A DNA stretch of 7,241 nt from a bacterium (lineage in GTDB: Bacteria > JAHJDO01): assembly GCA_030671985.1 (NCBI GenBank), contig DAOVHI010000070.1, forward strand, positions 1 through 7,241, in the 5' to 3' direction. Positions 6,304-7,241 of the stretch are shown piece after piece. A model generated the notes under the pieces. The model saw only the letters and a program-made list of their open reading frames with translations, made no database searches and had not been told where the DNA came from. Each line of letters opens with the position of its first letter. The stretch's first letter is position 1. Made by a program: the position numbers and the translations under genes.

Positions 6304-7241
6304 TCAACAGCAGGTTTCTTTTTAATTATTATCTCATTATTTTCGTTTTTATCTACATTTGTGCAAAATTTACGAAATTCCGGATACTCTTCAGGCGAAA
6401 TTCTGGAGACATCTAGCTGAAACTTTATTTTAATCATAATCTTATCGGCTAATTTTCTATACGCTATTGATAGAGATCCGAATTTGCTTTTCAGTTCAAC
6501 ACGTTGCGGCAGATGACTTGCCTCATAACCCTGCGGAAGCAGGAATTCAGTTGTCCTGTTCTCCATAGATGGATACGAAAGTAAGAGGTCGTATTTTCGT
6601 CTACTGCTTGAAGCATATCTTTGAGTAAGTTTATGCCTGAACATAACCGAATTAAATGAAAAACCTTCGGAAACAGGTTTTAAGAATTTTGGCACACTAA
6701 CGGCATAATTGTATTTTATAGGAGTATCCAGTCCTGATAAATCCGGAAAGTGGACATTTATTACCTGCGCGCCTTCAAATATGGTGTTTAATAGTTTTTC
6801 AAATTCCTCTTTCTGTTTTGAAGGAATTTGGAAGAAATATCTAATTGCGGGACAGAATGCTCCCTTAATTATTTCTGTTCCGCCAATATATGCACTGCCA
6901 TCGTTTTTTAACAATACTTTTTTATCTGAGACACGATTGTTATGAATGCTTGCGTTAATGGGCGTTGTAGATAATATTCCCTTTCTACGCTTCGGGTCTA
7001 CTACAAACACACAGACTTCCTGATCCATCCATGGTGTTTCACTGATACTGCTATATTCCGCAGTGCCGTCCAGCCAGAGCTCTTTTCCGTCCTTAAGCCG
7101 AACGTGACATATTGCGTGATTAAACAGCCCAAGATAGGGTTGGGAGCAGTCAAACATGCCTCGGGATCTTGGTCTTGGAAGCACAATTTCCGAATGGATC
7201 CCAGCTTCTTTAAGCATTGGCATAACTAGCAGCGCTTTATC
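6300..7241 (-). CDS. DUF3857/transglutaminase-like protein, C-terminal part (5' end outside window)
   Basis: The frame is open to the right edge: six codons before the first visible Met read D-K-A-L-L-V, so the gene is 5' truncated and does not start at 7223. The 313 visible residues begin inside the transglutaminase active-site helix (D-K-A-L-L-V-M-P-M-L-K-E-A-G-I), the stretch that follows the catalytic G-D-C-K in this superfamily; the Cys should lie just past the edge. The His is present in F-N-H-A-I (fragment residue 42; 7116-7118) and the Asp in W-L-D-G-T (residue 58; 7068-7070), so unlike its neighbour this copy looks catalytically competent. The rest is a beta-rich C-terminal region ending S-K-F-G, then E-E-Y-P-E-F-R-K-F-C. 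Substrate and function are unknown. By analogy with the downstream gene it probably carries DUF3857 and an export signal upstream, but neither can be seen. Confidence 0.85.
   Translation of the reverse strand, partial: DKALLVMPMLKEAGIHSEIVLPRPRSRGMFDCSQPYLGLFNHAICHVRLKDGKELWLDGTAEYSSISETPWMDQEVCVFVVDPKRRKGILSTTPINASIHNNRVSDKKVLLKNDGSAYIGGTEIIKGAFCPAIRYFFQIPSKQKEEFEKLLNTIFEGAQVINVHFPDLSGLDTPIKYNYAVSVPKFLKPVSEGFSFNSVMFRHKLTQRYASSSRRKYDLLLSYPSMENRTTEFLLPQGYEASHLPQRVELKSKFGSLSIAYRKLADKIMIKIKFQLDVSRISPEEYPEFRKFCTNVDKNENNEIIIKKKPAVE

Noticed and set aside
7001-7186. Second minus-strand frame of 61 codons overlapping the upstream transglutaminase-like gene
   Set aside because: It is out of frame with the F-N-H-A and W-L-D-G-T motifs, which belong to the gene running off the edge.
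6300-7223. Treating the upstream paralog as a complete gene starting at the Met at 7223
   Set aside because: The frame is open to the edge, and the six preceding codons (D-K-A-L-L-V) are conserved active-site helix, so this Met is internal.

Overview
The window is a gene-dense, moderately AT-rich bacterial chromosome segment with almost no non-coding sequence. It contains no RNA genes, insertion sequences, CRISPR arrays or phage genes. Two blocks point towards each other. The left block, on the plus strand (1-2675), is a housekeeping run: the 3' end of pnp (polynucleotide phosphorylase), a complete dut (dUTPase) and a complete ftsK (membrane-anchored DNA translocase). The gaps are only 9 and 2 bases, and both dut and ftsK begin at TTG, so this looks like one co-transcribed, translationally coupled unit.

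The right block, on the minus strand (7241 down to 2647), holds two tandem paralogous genes of the DUF3857/transglutaminase-like superfamily, joined by a 4-base ATGA stop/start overlap. The upstream copy enters from beyond the right edge. It shows the end of its transglutaminase active-site helix, the His and Asp of the catalytic triad, and the C-terminal beta-rich region. The downstream copy is a complete 1218-residue exported protein: Sec signal peptide, helical region, beta-sandwich with a W-x-x-x-GPF signature, about eight TPRs, DUF3857, a transglutaminase-like domain and the C-terminal region. Its transglutaminase-like domain has lost the Cys (apparent three-residue deletion) and the His (now Thr), and keeps only the Asp. 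An exported, probably catalytically dead transglutaminase-fold scaffold made with a probably active partner is the most interesting feature here. The two blocks meet in a 29-base tail-to-tail overlap, so the last codons of ftsK and of the pseudo-enzyme share DNA.

The organism is Gram-negative in style. Very long exported TPR/DUF3857/transglutaminase proteins, low GC and the pnp-dut-ftsK run fit an uncultivated lineage around the PVC superphylum, for example Omnitrophota-like. That assignment is inference from gene content and memory and has low confidence. PNPase (RNA turnover), dUTPase (dUTP removal) and FtsK (chromosome segregation at the septum) have no evident mechanistic link to the exported pair, which appears to be an independent module that happens to converge on them.
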